In this document: one piece after another, positions 6,269 through 14,472 of the stretch
Numbering within the stretch: the first letter of the stretch is position 1
Layout: each line of letters begins with the position of its first letter
The notes under the pieces: generated by a model
The model's database searches: none
Seen by the model: only the letters and a program-made list of their open reading frames with translations
What the model was told of the DNA's origin: nothing
Source: Ruthenibacterium sp.
GTDB lineage: Bacteria; Bacillota; Clostridia; Oscillospirales; Ruminococcaceae
DNA length: 22,248 nt
Direction of reading: 5' to 3'
Assembly (NCBI GenBank): GCA_020025235.1
Contig: JAHHSL010000033.1
Span: 1-22,248 of the forward strand
Program-made: the position numbers and the translations under genes

Positions 6269-8254
6269 ATGAGAAAAAAGCTAATGGGCATTGACGTTGC
6301 AATCATTGTCCTGTGTGCCGCATGCATTACGTTCGGTGTGGCGCTGGCGGTGGCAAAACCGGCCTATCTGCTGTATGTTGCGCTCGTCATGATCGCAGTG
6401 GGCGTTGTGGTGACGCTGAACATCCGGCATTTCCGGCACATGCTTGCACGGAGCCTGCGCGGGAAGGCGGAAGTTGAGGATACGGTGCACAACAGCTTTG
6501 CGGGGCTGAAGATCCCGGTTGTTGTGCTGTCCGATGGGGACATGATCTGGTATAACGAAGCATTCCGCACTGACATTCTCGGCGGGAAGGATATGATGCT
6601 TCTGCCGATCAGCCGCGCCGTCCCGGGTTTTTCGCAGGAAACTTCGCAGGAAAAATCCGGGCAGAACATTCTGCTGGGCGATAAAAAAATTACGGCATAT
6701 GGAAGCAGCATGCAGACGGAAAAGGAAATTTACGTCGCATACTTTATTGATAACACGGTGCTGAAAAATAATGCGGAAGAGTATCTTGCCACACGTCCGT
6801 CCGTAATGCTTATTACGGTGGATACGTATGACGAAGTGCTCAAGCAGATGAAAGAAAGCGAGCGCGCGCACATTGCGGGTGAAATCGATCTGGAGCTGGA
6901 GCGCCTGATCGGTTCGACAACCGGCTTTTTGCGCCGGATCAGCGCATCGCGGTACATTGCGGTTGTGGAAGAACGCCATATGCGCAAGATCATCGAAGAC
7001 CGCTTTGCGGTGCTGGATCGCGCGCGTGAAATCGGCGAAGAGCCGGGAACCGTTACGCTTTCGATCGGCGTCGGGCGCGGTGCACCGACACTGCGCGAAG
7101 CAGAGGTCATGGCGGTGCAGGCGCTTGATATGGCACTGGGACGCGGCGGCGATCAGGCAGCCGTAAAGAATGCCGAAGAGGGCTTCGCATTTTACGGCGG
7201 CGTATCGCGCAGCGTGGAAAAGCGCAGCAAGGTGCGCAGCCGCATCATCGCATCCGCGATCCGCGATCTTATGGCGCAGAGCGACAGCGTGCTCATCATG
7301 GGCCACCGCGCGTCCGACCTGGATGCACTGGGTTCTGCGGTCGGCATGCTGCGCTTTGCAAAGCTGTGCAATAAGCCGGCAGCGATCGTCGTGAACGAAA
7401 AGCAGAGCCTTGCCGCCAATCTGGTGGAGGAATTCCGCCGGGCGGGGCGCGGGGATGACTTTATCGCTCCGGAAGAAGCGGAAAAGTATATGGATAAAAA
7501 GACGCTTCTTGTGATCGTGGATACGCACCTGAAGGCAATTTTGGAAAGTCCGGCACTGTATGACGCGGCAAAAACCGTTGTGGTGATCGATCATCACCGC
7601 AAATGTGTGGGACATATCGAAGACAGCGTTGTTTTCTATCACGAGCCGTATGCGTCCAGTGCGTCTGAACTCGTCAGCGAGCTTTTGCAGTACATCGACA
7701 TGCCGAAGGAAAACCGCCTTACGCCGCTGGAGGCGCAGGCGCTTTTGGCAGGCATCATGCTGGATACGCGCAATTTTGCACTGCATACCGGTGTGCGCAC
7801 CTTTGAAGCGGCGGCCTATCTGCGCCGCATGGGCGCACAGACGCAGGCGGTGAAACGGCTGTTCAACACTTCGTTTGAAAGCTATGCGTACAAGGCGCAG
7901 CTGGTTACGGACGCCGAGATTTACATGGGCTGCGCAGTCGTGTTTTCGGATAACCTGCCGGAAGAAGTCAATGTCGCCGTGCCGCAGGCCGCGAACGATC
8001 TGCTTACGATCGACGGCGTGGAGGCGAGCTTTGTTGCCGTGGATAACGGCCAGCAGATCTCGGTTTCCGCACGCAGCATGGGGGACGTGAACGTGCAGGT
8101 CATCATGGAAAAGCTGGGCGGCGGCGGACACCTTACCATGGCGGGCGCGCAGCTGCGCGATACCTCCTTGGCAGAAGCCAAGCGCCGGCTTTTGAGCGCG
8201 ATTGCCGAATACCGTGAAAATCAGGTCGCAGAAAAGCAGAAGGCAAAAGAATAA
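6269..8254 (+). CDS. gdpP: Membrane c-di-AMP phosphodiesterase GdpP (DHH/DHHA1)
   Basis: GdpP hydrolyses cyclic di-AMP to pApA and so affects cell-wall, potassium and beta-lactam physiology. At 661 residues it has full length. Two membrane helices lie at about 8-28 and 32-50. A PAS-like domain spans about 65-160, and a degenerate GGDEF domain about 175-300, where the signature is reduced to GRGGD. The DHH phosphodiesterase follows with H346, D350 and D352 in MGHRASDLDALG, D418 in VDTH, the DHH triplet at 441-443 and D499 in DTRNF. The DHHA1 domain ends in GGGGH at 617-621 (GGGGHLTMAGAQ). All metal-binding residues are present. A GGGAG/AAAGG RBS precedes the start. It is followed by a terminator and then rplI and dnaB, the usual Firmicutes gdpP-rplI-dnaB order. 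Confidence 0.96.
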   Translation: MRKKLMGIDVAIIVLCAACITFGVALAVAKPAYLLYVALVMIAVGVVVTLNIRHFRHMLARSLRGKAEVEDTVHNSFAGLKIPVVVLSDGDMIWYNEAFRTDILGGKDMMLLPISRAVPGFSQETSQEKSGQNILLGDKKITAYGSSMQTEKEIYVAYFIDNTVLKNNAEEYLATRPSVMLITVDTYDEVLKQMKESERAHIAGEIDLELERLIGSTTGFLRRISASRYIAVVEERHMRKIIEDRFAVLDRAREIGEEPGTVTLSIGVGRGAPTLREAEVMAVQALDMALGRGGDQAAVKNAEEGFAFYGGVSRSVEKRSKVRSRIIASAIRDLMAQSDSVLIMGHRASDLDALGSAVGMLRFAKLCNKPAAIVVNEKQSLAANLVEEFRRAGRGDDFIAPEEAEKYMDKKTLLVIVDTHLKAILESPALYDAAKTVVVIDHHRKCVGHIEDSVVFYHEPYASSASELVSELLQYIDMPKENRLTPLEAQALLAGIMLDTRNFALHTGVRTFEAAAYLRRMGAQTQAVKRLFNTSFESYAYKAQLVTDAEIYMGCAVVFSDNLPEEVNVAVPQAANDLLTIDGVEASFVAVDNGQQISVSARSMGDVNVQVIMEKLGGGGHLTMAGAQLRDTSLAEAKRRLLSAIAEYRENQVAEKQKAKE

Positions 8255-8266
8255 AAATTCCAGACG

Positions 8267-8305
8267 GCGGCGTACGGGGAAGCTTCCTTCGTATGCCGCT
8301 GTTTT
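8267..8305 (+). terminator. Rho-independent terminator after gdpP
   Basis: GCGGCGTACG (8267-8276) pairs with CGTATGCCGC (8290-8299) through one G-T wobble. The intervening GGGGAAGCTTCCTT can extend the stem. TGTTTT follows. It separates the rnj-gdpP transcript from the rplI promoter. Confidence 0.8.
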
Positions 8306-8319
8306 GTCACAAAAAATGC

Positions 8320-8348
8320 TTGCCAATCCCGCACAGAATTGGTATAGT
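8320..8348 (+). promoter_or_regulatory. rplI promoter
   Basis: The -35 is TTGCCA (8320-8325) and the -10 is TATAGT (8343-8348), with a 17-bp spacer. A second TATAAT lies immediately after (8349-8354) and could give an alternative start. The promoter probably drives rplI-dnaB-tilS and beyond. Confidence 0.75.
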
Positions 8349-8408
8349 TATAATATGTATAAATTGCGGCGGGAAACTCCGCTTCAGATAGAGAAGGAGG
8401 ATTTCTAC

Positions 8409-8852
8409 ATGAAAGTAGTTCTGAAAAAAGATGTAAAATCGATTGGTAAAAAAGACGAAATGCATGAGGTTTCGGACGGATATGCACGCAACTACCTGCT
8501 GCCCCGCGGCCTTGCGGTAGAGGCAGACGCCACGGCACTGAATGAAGTAAAGGCAAAGGCTGCCGCAAACGAGCATCACGCGGCGGAAGAACTGGCAAAG
8601 GCGAAGGAACTGGCGGCAAAGCTGAACGGCCAGATCGTTTCGCTGAAAGCAAAAGCGGGCAAGGGCGGCCGTCTGTTCGGCTCTGTCACGTCCAAGGATA
8701 TCGCTGAAGCGCTGACCGAAAAGCTGGGCGAGCCGATCGACAAACGCAAGATCGTACTGGATTCCGAAATCAAGAATTTCGGCTCGTATCCGGTGGAAAT
8801 CAAGGTCTATCCGAAAGTCACGGCAAAGCTGACGGTCAAGGTTGAAGAGTAA
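8409..8852 (+). CDS. rplI: Ribosomal protein bL9
   Basis: bL9 binds 23S rRNA at the base of the L1 stalk and helps maintain reading frame. The ATG at 8409 is chosen because GAGAAGGAGG lies just upstream and the product then begins MKVVLKKDVKSIGKK, the standard L9 N-terminus; an upstream in-frame extension would run through the promoter. The N-terminal domain carries the VSDGYARNYLLPRGLA signature (residues 21-36). A lysine/alanine-rich connecting helix spans about 45-80, and the C-terminal domain follows with GRLFGSVTSKDIAEAL. The total of 147 residues is normal. The gene is first of a unit with dnaB, separated from it by a stable hairpin. Confidence 0.97.
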   Translation: MKVVLKKDVKSIGKKDEMHEVSDGYARNYLLPRGLAVEADATALNEVKAKAAANEHHAAEELAKAKELAAKLNGQIVSLKAKAGKGGRLFGSVTSKDIAEALTEKLGEPIDKRKIVLDSEIKNFGSYPVEIKVYPKVTAKLTVKVEE

Positions 8853-8863
8853 TGAAAACGACA

Positions 8864-8888
8864 GGGACGGGTGCAGGGCATCCGTCCC
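8864..8888 (+). promoter_or_regulatory. Intercistronic hairpin between rplI and dnaB
   Basis: GGGACGGGTG (8864-8873) pairs with CATCCGTCCC (8879-8888) over ten base pairs with one G-T, closing a CAGGG loop. There is no clean T-run after it, so it is more likely a processing or stability element, or a leaky terminator, than a full stop. Confidence 0.55.
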
Positions 8889-8915
8889 CTCGATTGTCTT
8901 ATAAGGGGGCGCAGT

Positions 8916-10313
8916 ATGGCTGCAAACAATAAAAACACAGCTTCCGGCGGACTGGATCTGTCTTTGGAATCGCTGGGCGTAAATCTGCCGTACAGCATGG
9001 AAGCAGAGCAGGCCGTGCTTGGTGCGGCGATCCTGGATGCCGAATCCATTCCGAAAATGGTGGAGACGCTGCGACCCGAAATGTTCTATGCGCGTCAGAA
9101 CGGGGAAATCTTTTCGGAAATCGTCCGTCTTTTTACGGGCAACTCTCCGGTCGATTTTGTCACGCTGCTGGCGTCGGTGCAGGATTCCGGCATCTTTGAA
9201 ACCGAGGATGCGGCAAAGGTCTATCTGACACAGCTTGCGGAAACGGTGCCTTCGCTTTCACACACGGAAGTGTATGTGAAGATCATTGCGGAAAAATACC
9301 GTGTGCGTCAGCTGATGAATGCGGCAAAGACGATCCTGGAGCAGACGGGCGAAGAAACGGACGCCGACCTGCTTTTGGAAAGCGCGGAACAGAAGATCTA
9401 TGAGATCCGTTCCGGCCGCGATACCTCGGCACTTACGCCGATCAGCAGCGTCATCATCGACACCTATGCGCATCTGCAGGAAATTTCCGGCCCGAACCGC
9501 GACAAGTACCTGGGCATCCCGACGGGCTTCACCTATCTGGATACCATGCTCACCGGCCTCGGACGATCCGACCTGATCATTCTTGCCGCGCGCCCCGGTA
9601 TGGGCAAAACCTCGTTTGCACTGAATATTGCAACGAATGTTGCGAAAAAGCAGAACGTTCCGGTTGCAGTGTTCAGCCTTGAAATGACGAAGGATCAGCT
9701 GGTAAGCCGTATCCTTTCCAGCGAGGCCGCTATTGACAGCCAGGCGTTCCGCACGGGCGGGCTTTCCATGGAGGACTGGGAGGATCTTGCGCGTGCATCG
9801 GAGGTGCTTGCCAAAACAAACATTTATATGGACGACACCTCGAATATCACGATCCCCGAAATGAAAGCGAAGATCCGCCGCATCAATCAGGACCCCACGC
9901 GGCCGGATATCGGGCTTGTCATCATCGACTACCTGCAGCTGATGAGCACCGGAAAGCGCACCGAAAACCGTGTGCAGGAAATCAGCGAGATCACGCGAAA
10001 CCTGAAGATCATGGCAAAGGAACTGTATGTTCCGGTCATCGCGCTCAGCCAGCTGTCCCGAAGCGCAGAAAAAAACCGCACGGATCACCGACCGGTGCTC
10101 AGCGACCTTCGAGATTCCGGCTCGATCGAACAGGACGCCGACGTGGTTCTGTTCCTGTACCGCGATGCGTATTACGATAACGGTGAAGAAGCCGACGCCA
10201 GCACGGCAGAATGCATCGTAGCCAAAAACCGTCACGGCGAAGTAGGCAAGGTGGATCTTGGCTGGGATGGTGCGCATACACGCTTTACCAATGTGGATTA
10301 TGCACATGGATGA
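8916..10313 (+). CDS. dnaB: Replicative DNA helicase DnaB
   Basis: This is the hexameric 5'-3' helicase at the replication fork (called DnaC in Bacillus). The start at 8916 (MAANNKN) is supported by AAGGGGG nine bases upstream and gives 465 residues; an upstream in-frame ATG lacks a site. The N-terminal DnaB domain begins at PYSMEAEQAVLGAAI (25-39). The RecA-like C-terminal domain has Walker A ARPGMGKTS at 225-233, the catalytic glutamate E256 in FSLEM, Walker B IIDYLQL at 336-342, the DNA-binding SQLSR at 378-382, LSDLRDSGSIEQDADVV near 395-411, and the arginine-finger region KNRHGEVG near 438-445. There is no intein. Its 3' end overlaps the tilS start by eight bases, implying coupled translation. 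Confidence 0.97.
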   Translation: MAANNKNTASGGLDLSLESLGVNLPYSMEAEQAVLGAAILDAESIPKMVETLRPEMFYARQNGEIFSEIVRLFTGNSPVDFVTLLASVQDSGIFETEDAAKVYLTQLAETVPSLSHTEVYVKIIAEKYRVRQLMNAAKTILEQTGEETDADLLLESAEQKIYEIRSGRDTSALTPISSVIIDTYAHLQEISGPNRDKYLGIPTGFTYLDTMLTGLGRSDLIILAARPGMGKTSFALNIATNVAKKQNVPVAVFSLEMTKDQLVSRILSSEAAIDSQAFRTGGLSMEDWEDLARASEVLAKTNIYMDDTSNITIPEMKAKIRRINQDPTRPDIGLVIIDYLQLMSTGKRTENRVQEISEITRNLKIMAKELYVPVIALSQLSRSAEKNRTDHRPVLSDLRDSGSIEQDADVVLFLYRDAYYDNGEEADASTAECIVAKNRHGEVGKVDLGWDGAHTRFTNVDYAHG

Positions 10314-11685
10314 GTTTGAAGTGCAGACAATAGAATATATGCGCCGTTATGAAATGCTGCAAACGGGGGATACTGTTATTGCGGCGCTTTCCGGCGGCGC
10401 GGATTCGGTGGCGCTGTTCCGCGTTCTGGTTTCGGCAGCGCCGCTGCTGGGGCTTCACCTGCGTGCGGCGCATGTCAATCACGGGCTGCGCGGCAGACAA
10501 TCGGACGCCGATGAAGCATTCGTGTGCGGGCTGTGCCGGAAATTTGAGGTGCCGCTTGATACCGTGCGCCTGATGCCGCCCGAACATGCGAGTGAGGAAT
10601 GGGCGCGCGCCGAACGCTATTCGTTTTTTGAACGGATCTCGGCAGAGCACAGTGCAAAAACGGCGACGGCGCATACGGCAAACGATAATGCCGAAACCGT
10701 GCTGTTCCGCCTTGCGCGCGGCACAGCAGTGCGCGGCGCCGCGGGTATCCCGCCGGTGCGCGGCGTTTTCTGCCGTCCGCTTTTGTGGGCAGAGCGAAAG
10801 GACGTGCTGGCGTATCTTGGGCGCTGCGGACAGAGCCATGTGACGGATCAGACGAATGAAACGGATCTTTATGCGCGCAACCGCATCCGCCACGGCGCGC
10901 TGCCGGCGCTCCTTGCGGCGCATGAGGGCGCGGTGCAGAACATTGCGCACTTTGCGGCAGAAATGGCGGACGTCAATGCGTTTCTGGACGATCAGGCGCA
11001 CCGGCTGCTCAGGGCTGCCGCGGTAACGGAAAAGATCCCGTGCGCCGGAAATGCGCAGCGCTATCACGCAGCGGTGCTGGCACAGGCGCCGTCTGCCGTG
11101 CAGAAGGCGGCGCTGCGCATATTGATCGCACAGGCGGCGGCACAGCAGAAAACGAGCCTTGTACCGCATGCGCAGGAACTGCTGTGTGTGAAAAACGGGG
11201 CACTGCCGCTTGGAAAGGGCGTCTGCCTTGCGGTGCGTCAGGGGATTCTGGGAATTGAAACCCAAATGCCGCACACACCGGCACAGGCTTGGCAAGTTCC
11301 GTTTGAAAGCGGAGAATTTAAGGCTCCGGACGGCCTTTTTTACAAGGTAAGCCTGGTAAATTATGAAAAAAACATGAATTATGCGAAAGATGCGCGAAAA
11401 CACTTAAAATTTTATGCGGATTATGCTAAAATACAAGGGTATCCGTTCTTTCGCACAAGAAGTGCAAAAGACCGTTACCGGCCGGTGCGCCGGGGCGTTT
11501 CAAAAACGCTGAAGGATTTTTTTACAGAACAGAAAGTGCCGCAGCAGGCGCGGGACAGGATTCCGGTGCTTGCGCGGGAACACGAGATTCTGTGGGTGGC
11601 AGGCTTCGGCTTTGCCGAAGGGCTTGCCCCGGACGATACAACAAAAATCGCTGTGACGATCGAGCCGCAGCAGACGGAGGAATAA
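10306..11685 (+). CDS. tilS: tRNA(Ile)-lysidine synthase TilS
   Basis: TilS attaches lysine to C34 of the CAU-anticodon tRNA-Ile so that it reads AUA, using ATP. The ATG at 10306 is preferred because it places the N-terminus about 20 residues before the nucleotide-binding strand, as is usual; an ATG at 10300 would add two residues, and neither has a clear Shine-Dalgarno. Starting inside the end of dnaB suggests reinitiation. The PP-loop SGGADS lies at 29-34. AHVNHGLRG is near 55-63, TAHTANDNAETVLFRLARG is the second ATPase motif, and ARNRIRHGALPALL is the following family signature. The C-terminal domain has FRTRSAKDRYRPV and LKDFFTEQKVP. At 459 residues it is of ordinary length. An A/T-rich stretch around 11360-11435 stands out in base composition and holds a promoter-like sequence. 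Confidence 0.95.
   Translation: MDEFEVQTIEYMRRYEMLQTGDTVIAALSGGADSVALFRVLVSAAPLLGLHLRAAHVNHGLRGRQSDADEAFVCGLCRKFEVPLDTVRLMPPEHASEEWARAERYSFFERISAEHSAKTATAHTANDNAETVLFRLARGTAVRGAAGIPPVRGVFCRPLLWAERKDVLAYLGRCGQSHVTDQTNETDLYARNRIRHGALPALLAAHEGAVQNIAHFAAEMADVNAFLDDQAHRLLRAAAVTEKIPCAGNAQRYHAAVLAQAPSAVQKAALRILIAQAAAQQKTSLVPHAQELLCVKNGALPLGKGVCLAVRQGILGIETQMPHTPAQAWQVPFESGEFKAPDGLFYKVSLVNYEKNMNYAKDARKHLKFYADYAKIQGYPFFRTRSAKDRYRPVRRGVSKTLKDFFTEQKVPQQARDRIPVLAREHEILWVAGFGFAEGLAPDDTTKIAVTIEPQQTEE
11404..11432 (+). promoter_or_regulatory. Possible internal promoter in tilS for hpt-ftsH
   Basis: TTAAAA (11404-11409) and TAAAAT (11427-11432) are spaced by 17 bp, with an extended -10 TGC just before the -10. 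It sits in a local A/T-rich patch inside tilS, about 255 bp upstream of hpt. Promoter-like sequences arise by chance in A/T-rich DNA, so confidence is low. Confidence 0.35.
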
Positions 11686-11686
11686 A

Positions 11687-12238
11687 ATGAACGATAACAT
11701 GAAAGAAGACGTATTGCGCGTTCTGCTCAGCGAAGATGAAATTCGTGCAAAAGTGCAGGAAATGGGCAAAAAGCTCACCGAAGATTACAAGGGAAAAAAT
11801 CTGCTGCTTGTTACGGTCCTGAAGGGCGCGGTCGTTTTTCTGGCCGACCTGATGCGCCAGATCGACGTCCCGGCGGAAATTGATTTTATGGTCGTTTCCA
11901 GCTACGGCTCCGGCGTCAAATCCAGCGGCGTTGTCAAAATCATCAAGGATCTGGATATCCCGCTTGCAGGCAAAGATATCCTGATCGTGGAGGACATTCT
12001 GGATTCCGGCATGACCCTGAGCTATATCAAGGAACTGCTGCAAAGCCGCGGCCCGCGTTCGATCCGCATTGCAACGCTGCTGGATAAGCCGGCACGCCGC
12101 AAGGTCGACCTGCAGGCAGATTATGTCGGCTTTGAAGTTCCGGATGAATTTGTTGTGGGCTACGGCCTTGATTTTGATGAAAAGTATCGCAACCTGCCGT
12201 ATATCGGCATTCTGAAACCCGAGGTTTATTCGGATTAA
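11687..12238 (+). CDS. hpt: Hypoxanthine phosphoribosyltransferase
   Basis: This enzyme salvages hypoxanthine (and usually guanine) to IMP/GMP using PRPP. At 183 residues it matches the family. The PRPP-binding motif VEDILDSGMT lies at 101-110, the flexible active-site loop SSYGSGVKSSG at 71-81, the early LKGA PPi-loop at 45-48, and the purine-contact region VPDEFVVGYGLDFDEKYRNLPYIG toward the C-terminus. The ATG at 11687 follows the tilS stop by one base, with GGAGG inside the tilS 3' end, so the two are translationally close. A second in-frame ATG four codons on is possible. The tilS-hpt-ftsH order is conserved in Firmicutes. Confidence 0.96.
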   Translation: MNDNMKEDVLRVLLSEDEIRAKVQEMGKKLTEDYKGKNLLLVTVLKGAVVFLADLMRQIDVPAEIDFMVVSSYGSGVKSSGVVKIIKDLDIPLAGKDILIVEDILDSGMTLSYIKELLQSRGPRSIRIATLLDKPARRKVDLQADYVGFEVPDEFVVGYGLDFDEKYRNLPYIGILKPEVYSD

Positions 12239-12253
12239 CCGCAAGTACACGAT

Positions 12254-12301
12254 GCACTGCGGCGGTGCGTATTAAAGTCGGTGCGCCGTAACTGCCGACT
12301 T
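12254..12301 (+). promoter_or_regulatory. Two inverted repeats in the hpt-ftsH gap
   Basis: A small hairpin GCACTG/CGGTGC lies at 12254-12268. A larger dyad, AAGTCGG (12275-12281) with CCGACTT (12295-12301), ends two bases before the ftsH Shine-Dalgarno AGGAG (12303-12307). There is no T-run, so it is not a terminator. It could tune ftsH translation or act as a DNA operator. I see no clear promoter in this 79-bp gap. Confidence 0.4.
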
Positions 12302-12317
12302 CAGGAGTGAAACAGAT

Positions 12318-14447
12318 TTGAACAGAAACCGAAAAAACACAAGCGGTCTGATGATCATTGCCTTGCTTGGTCTGGTAATTCTTGCATTTATCCTGTTCAG
12401 CACAGGCGGCGACCGGCAGACGATGAAGTATTACGAGGTCATTGATTACTTCGAGCGCGGGGAAGTGGCCAGCTTTGAGCTGAACATGAAAAACGGCGCC
12501 ATGAAGCTGATGCTGACGGAAAACGCCACCAAAGAGCTGCTGGAAAAGCGCGAAAAAGAAGGGGCGTTCGGACAGCCGAGCATCACAATGAATGGCGGCG
12601 GCATGTGGGGGCAGAGTGCCGGTTCGGATAAAAAACCCGAAGCAGGCAAACAGGCGATCATTTCGTACACGCTTCCGTATGCGGGCGAGCTGCTGGATAA
12701 TGAAAACATCAAGCGCTACCGCGAAATTTATGCGGAAAAGAACAACGGCGAAGAAATGAAAATGGATCTTCTGCCCGCGACGGAAACGCCGATGTGGCTG
12801 ACGATGCTGCCGATGCTGCTGATCTCTGTCCTTCTTATGGGCGGCTTTTACTATATGATGTATAAGCAGTCGGGCGGCGGCGGTGCGATGAATGTCGGCC
12901 GTGCCAAGGTGAAGGATCAGTCCGATCAGGGCCGCAGAGCGACGTTCAGCGATGTTGCCGGTGCGGACGAAGAAAAGGAAGAACTGCAGGAAATCGTTGA
13001 ATTCCTGAAAAACCAGACGCGATTCAACACGCTCGGTGCGCGCATCCCGCACGGTGTTCTGCTGGTTGGCCCTCCGGGCACCGGTAAAACGCTTCTGGCG
13101 CGTGCATGTGCAGGCGAAGCAAACGTTCCGTTCTATTCTATGTCCGGTTCCGACTTCGTTGAAATGTATGTGGGCGTCGGTGCATCCCGTGTGCGCGATT
13201 TGTTCGATAAAGCAAAGAAAAATGCGCCGAGCATCGTGTTTATTGATGAGATCGACGCGGTGGGCCGTCAGCGCGGCACAGGTCTTGGCGGCGGACATGA
13301 CGAACGCGAACAGACCTTGAACCAGCTGCTGGTCGAAATGGACGGCTTCGGTGCAAACGAGGGCGTTATCGTTATTGCGGCAACCAACCGTGCGGATATC
13401 CTGGATAAGGCGCTTTTGCGTCCGGGCCGTTTCGACCGTCAGGTCTATGTCGGCTATCCGGATGTCAAGGGACGTGAAGCGATCCTCAAGGTGCATACGC
13501 GCAATAAACCGCTTGCACCGGATGTGGTGCTCAAAACCGTGGCAAAGGCGACCGCCGGATTTACCGGTGCGGATCTGGAAAACCTTGTCAACGAAGCGGC
13601 TCTTATGGCGGCAAAGCTCGGCCGTAAGGCAATCACGCAGGAGGATATCGAAGCGGCAAGCATCAAGGTCATTGCAGGCCCGGAAAAGAAGAGCCGTGTT
13701 GTGACGGAGGATGAAAAACGCCTGACGTCGTACCACGAAGCAGGCCATGCGATCACGCACTATTACTGCCCGACTTCCGACCCTGTGCATGAGATCTCGA
13801 TCATCCCGCGCGGCATGGCAGGCGGCTATACCATGAGCCTGCCGGCGGAAGATAAGAACTATGTCACCAAGCGTCAGATGGAAGAGGATATCATCACGCT
13901 GCTGGGCGGCCGTGTGGCTGAAAAGCTGGTGCTGGATGATATTTCTACCGGCGCATCGAACGATCTGGAGCGTGCGACGAATACGGCGCGCAGCATGGTC
14001 ATGCGTTACGGCTTTTCGGAACGCCTTGGCCCGGTCGTGTACGGCACCGACCCCGGCGAAACATTCCTTGGCCGCGACCTCAGTTCCGGACGCGGCTATT
14101 CCGAGACGGTTGCATCCGAAATCGACGCAGAGATCCGCGAAATGCTGGATGAAGCGTTTGAAGGTGCCCGCGTGATCCTCAGCGATCATATCGATCAGCT
14201 GCATGTGGTTGCAAAGGCGCTTATGGAACGGGAAAAGCTGACCGGAGAAGAATTCCGCACCCTGATGACAGGCGGTACGCTGCCTGAACAGGAAACGGAT
14301 GAAAGCAAGCCGGACGAAACAGCGGAAAAGACCGCAGCGGTTGAAACGGCTGAACCTGCGGAAAAGGCCGAAATGGCAGAGCCTGCAGAACAGGCGGAAA
14401 TTGCTGTGGAAGTGCCGAAGCAGGAGAGCGAAGACAACGATCAATAA
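12318..14447 (+). CDS. ftsH: ATP-dependent membrane zinc protease FtsH
   Basis: FtsH is a hexameric AAA+ protease of the cytoplasmic membrane that removes damaged membrane proteins and regulators. The start is taken as TTG at 12318, ten bases after AGGAG; the next ATG (codon 12) would delete the positively charged segment before the first membrane helix. Membrane helices lie at about 11-28 and 159-181, with the external domain between. Walker A GPPGTGKT is at 251-258, Walker B IVFIDEID at 306-313, and the second-region-of-homology arginines in RPGRFDR at 368-374. The zinc site HEAGH is at 473-477, with D549 as third ligand. From about 655 to 709 runs an acidic, Ala/Glu/Pro-rich tail with near-repeats of the form AEPAExAEM. 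A terminator follows closely. Confidence 0.97.
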   Translation: MNRNRKNTSGLMIIALLGLVILAFILFSTGGDRQTMKYYEVIDYFERGEVASFELNMKNGAMKLMLTENATKELLEKREKEGAFGQPSITMNGGGMWGQSAGSDKKPEAGKQAIISYTLPYAGELLDNENIKRYREIYAEKNNGEEMKMDLLPATETPMWLTMLPMLLISVLLMGGFYYMMYKQSGGGGAMNVGRAKVKDQSDQGRRATFSDVAGADEEKEELQEIVEFLKNQTRFNTLGARIPHGVLLVGPPGTGKTLLARACAGEANVPFYSMSGSDFVEMYVGVGASRVRDLFDKAKKNAPSIVFIDEIDAVGRQRGTGLGGGHDEREQTLNQLLVEMDGFGANEGVIVIAATNRADILDKALLRPGRFDRQVYVGYPDVKGREAILKVHTRNKPLAPDVVLKTVAKATAGFTGADLENLVNEAALMAAKLGRKAITQEDIEAASIKVIAGPEKKSRVVTEDEKRLTSYHEAGHAITHYYCPTSDPVHEISIIPRGMAGGYTMSLPAEDKNYVTKRQMEEDIITLLGGRVAEKLVLDDISTGASNDLERATNTARSMVMRYGFSERLGPVVYGTDPGETFLGRDLSSGRGYSETVASEIDAEIREMLDEAFEGARVILSDHIDQLHVVAKALMEREKLTGEEFRTLMTGGTLPEQETDESKPDETAEKTAAVETAEPAEKAEMAEPAEQAEIAVEVPKQESEDNDQ

Positions 14448-14472
14448 GCTCTGCTGTGCAGAAAAGAAAAAG

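Noticed and set aside
8202..8408. An upstream-extended rplI reading
   Set aside because: It overlaps the gdpP 3' end, a terminator and the rplI promoter. The ATG at 8409 has a strong RBS and the canonical N-terminus.
9600..9640. A possible intein at the DnaB Walker A site, a common insertion point
   Set aside because: The reading frame is continuous and of normal length, with no Cys/Ser splice junction or homing-endonuclease block.
12027..14444. An 805-codon open frame antisense to ftsH, and similar long antisense frames opposite gdpP, rnj, nrdAB, typA, nifS and mnmA
   Set aside because: They mirror the real genes in the codon-aligned antisense frame, have His/Cys/Arg-rich improbable compositions and lack ribosome binding sites. 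They follow from codon bias.
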